This document shows, in pieces, positions 62,912 to 64,000 of a stretch of 64,000 nt of DNA (the first letter of the stretch is position 1; each line of letters starts with the position of its first letter). This DNA comes from Bufo bufo (taxonomy: Eukaryota > Chordata > Amphibia > Anura > Bufonidae). Location: the NCBI RefSeq assembly GCF_905171765.1, contig NC_053390.1, forward strand, positions 309,369,466-309,433,465, written 5' to 3'. A program made the position numbers and the translations under genes. The notes beneath the pieces were generated by a model. It saw only the letters and a list, made by a program, of their open reading frames with translations. It did no database searches and was not told the origin of the DNA.

Positions 62912-64000
62912 TTAACCCCTTAAGGACACAGGACGTACCGGTACGCCCTATTTCCCGAGTCCTTAAGGACACAGGACGTACCAGTACGTCCTAACTTAAA
63001 ATCGGGATTCCGGCGCCGCGGGGGTTAATCGCAACGGGATGCCGGCTGAAATCATTCAGCCGGCATCCTGTCACAACGCCAGGGGGGGTCATGTGACCCC
63101 CCGTATCGGCAATCGCCGCAAACCGCAGGTCAATTCAGACCTGCGGTTTAATGCGCTTTTTGCTGTTTCTGATCCCCGCGGTCCCTGACCGCGGGGATCA
63201 GAAACTTTATAATGCCCAAAATATATATATTTCACCTCCCCCTGCACCCCTGCATGATTTCAGCCCCGTGGGAGGTGCAGGGGGAGGGTTGCGGGCGGTG
63301 CGGGAGGCGGGCGGTGCGGCAGGCGGGATCGCGATCCCCCGCCCGCCTCCCCTTGAATAATCCTTGGTGGCTAGTGGGTATACCAGGGTGCCAGCACATT
63401 GCTGGCACCCTGGTATAAACGGCTGACAACTGTGCTGCGATGTCAGCCGTTTAACCCTTTCCATACCACGGTCCGTACGGACCGCTGTATGGAAAAGGTT
63501 AACAGCGCAGGGAACTCCTTTCCTCTCCCATCAGGGGGCTGCTGTGCCTTTGCAGCCCCCCGATGGGAGAGGGAGAGAGCCCCCAGACAGCCCCCCGACA
63601 GCCCCGTCCTTACCCTTCCCCGTCTGCGAAGTTCTGACCAGTACTGAGCAGACGGGGAAGGTTCCCATGGCAACAGGACGCCGTCTCAGGCATCCTGCTG
63701 TCCATGGTGCTGAACAGATCTGTGCTAAAGGCAGAGATCTGTTCAGACAAAGTGTAAGTAAAATACAGTACAGTACAATATATATTGTACAGTACTGTAT
63801 TATACAGACATCAGACCCACTGGATCTTCAAGAACCAAGTGGGTCTGGGTAAAAAAAAAGTAAAAAAAAAGTGGAAAAAAAAGTAAAAATCCAAAAACAC
63901 ATTTATCACTGATTAAAAATGAAACAAATAAAATTCCCTACACATGTTTGGTATCGCCGCGTCCGTAACGACCTGATCTATAAAATATTACTTTCCCCGC
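62912..64000 (+). mobile_element. Hairpin-chain TTAA element (family C), 5' part, runs off the window
   Basis: Begins TTAACCCCTTAAGGACACAG, with a second copy of TTAAGGACACAGGACGTACC about 50 bp on. A sequence of hairpins follows: ACCGCAGGTCAATTCAGACC..., GATCCCCGCGGTCC with its inverse, CCAGGGTGCCAGCACATTGC..., GCTGACAACTG...TGTCAGC, GGTCCGTACGGACC, TCCCATCAGGGGGCTGC..., and CAGTACAGTACAATATATATTGTACAGTACTG. GGTATCGCCGCGTCCGTAAC at the window end joins this copy to the 3' copy at 47362. Confidence 0.75.

Overview
The window is nuclear DNA of a vertebrate, most likely an anuran amphibian. I infer this from its mix of dispersed families: L1-type LINEs, Penelope-like elements, a Gmr1-type LTR element, a chromodomain Ty3/gypsy element, Tc1/mariner, hAT, piggyBac, T2/Kolobok-type MITEs with TTAAAGG ends, MITEs with 3-bp TTA/TAA duplications, and large TTAA-flanked hairpin elements. 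There are no operons, ribosome binding sites or CRISPR arrays. Almost everything is transposon-derived. Only two stretches look like host genes: the first coding exon of REC8 (53.5 kb) and a possible first exon ending in ATG|GTAAGT (37.9 kb).

Layout. 1-5.6 kb: near-complete but broken L1-type LINE (+). 5.6-9 kb: mostly unclassified, with a 7SK RNA pseudogene (8.1-8.3 kb) and a 573-bp Penelope-like insertion carrying a hammerhead-like core (8.37-8.94 kb). 9.2-11.5 kb: hAT-like non-autonomous element with a minisatellite. 11.5-16.5 kb: old repeats, a piggyBac transposase remnant, and a head-to-head pair of Penelope-like modules forming a 134-bp-arm palindrome. 16.5-18.1 kb: Tc1/mariner element with one frameshift. 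18.3-20 kb: internally deleted Gmr1-like LTR element. 20-21.8 kb: GATA arrays, a solo LTR and a Penelope-like piece. 22.3-23.9 kb: hAT element with an exact 8-bp duplication. 23.9-25.3 kb: hairpin-chain element and T2-like repeat. 26.7-32.3 kb: young Ty3/gypsy chromovirus-type element (-) with two nearly identical 660-bp LTRs. 32.9-37.6 kb: a 4.7-kb TTAA element made of alternately inverted units plus a satellite that has amplified a captured MITE. 37.7-37.95 kb: CCAAT-box promoter and exon candidate. 38-44 kb: minisatellites, MITEs, a threefold 660-686-bp tandem repeat, and a hAT insertion. 44.5-47.4 kb: inverted relative of the 33-kb element. 47.4-49.7 kb: 3' part of a second TTAA element with a 394-bp tandem. 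50-52.9 kb: cluster of MITEs. 53-53.6 kb: REC8 promoter and exon 1 (+). 53.6-55.5 kb: GATA arrays with Penelope-like pieces. 55.9-59.4 kb: a MITE split by a 5'-truncated LINE (-), which is itself split by another MITE and a Tc1 remnant. 59.6-64 kb: more MITEs and the 5' part of the hairpin-chain element.

Functionally, the host signal is REC8, the meiotic kleisin of cohesin, with a TATA-less CCAAT/GC-box promoter and an E2F-type site. Its first intron runs rightward into the GATA and transposon cluster, and no second exon was found before the window ends. The mobile elements are best read as layers: several nestings with clear target-site duplications give a relative order of insertion. All calls come from reading the sequence alone. 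Family names for the MITEs rest on terminal motifs and duplications, not on database matches.
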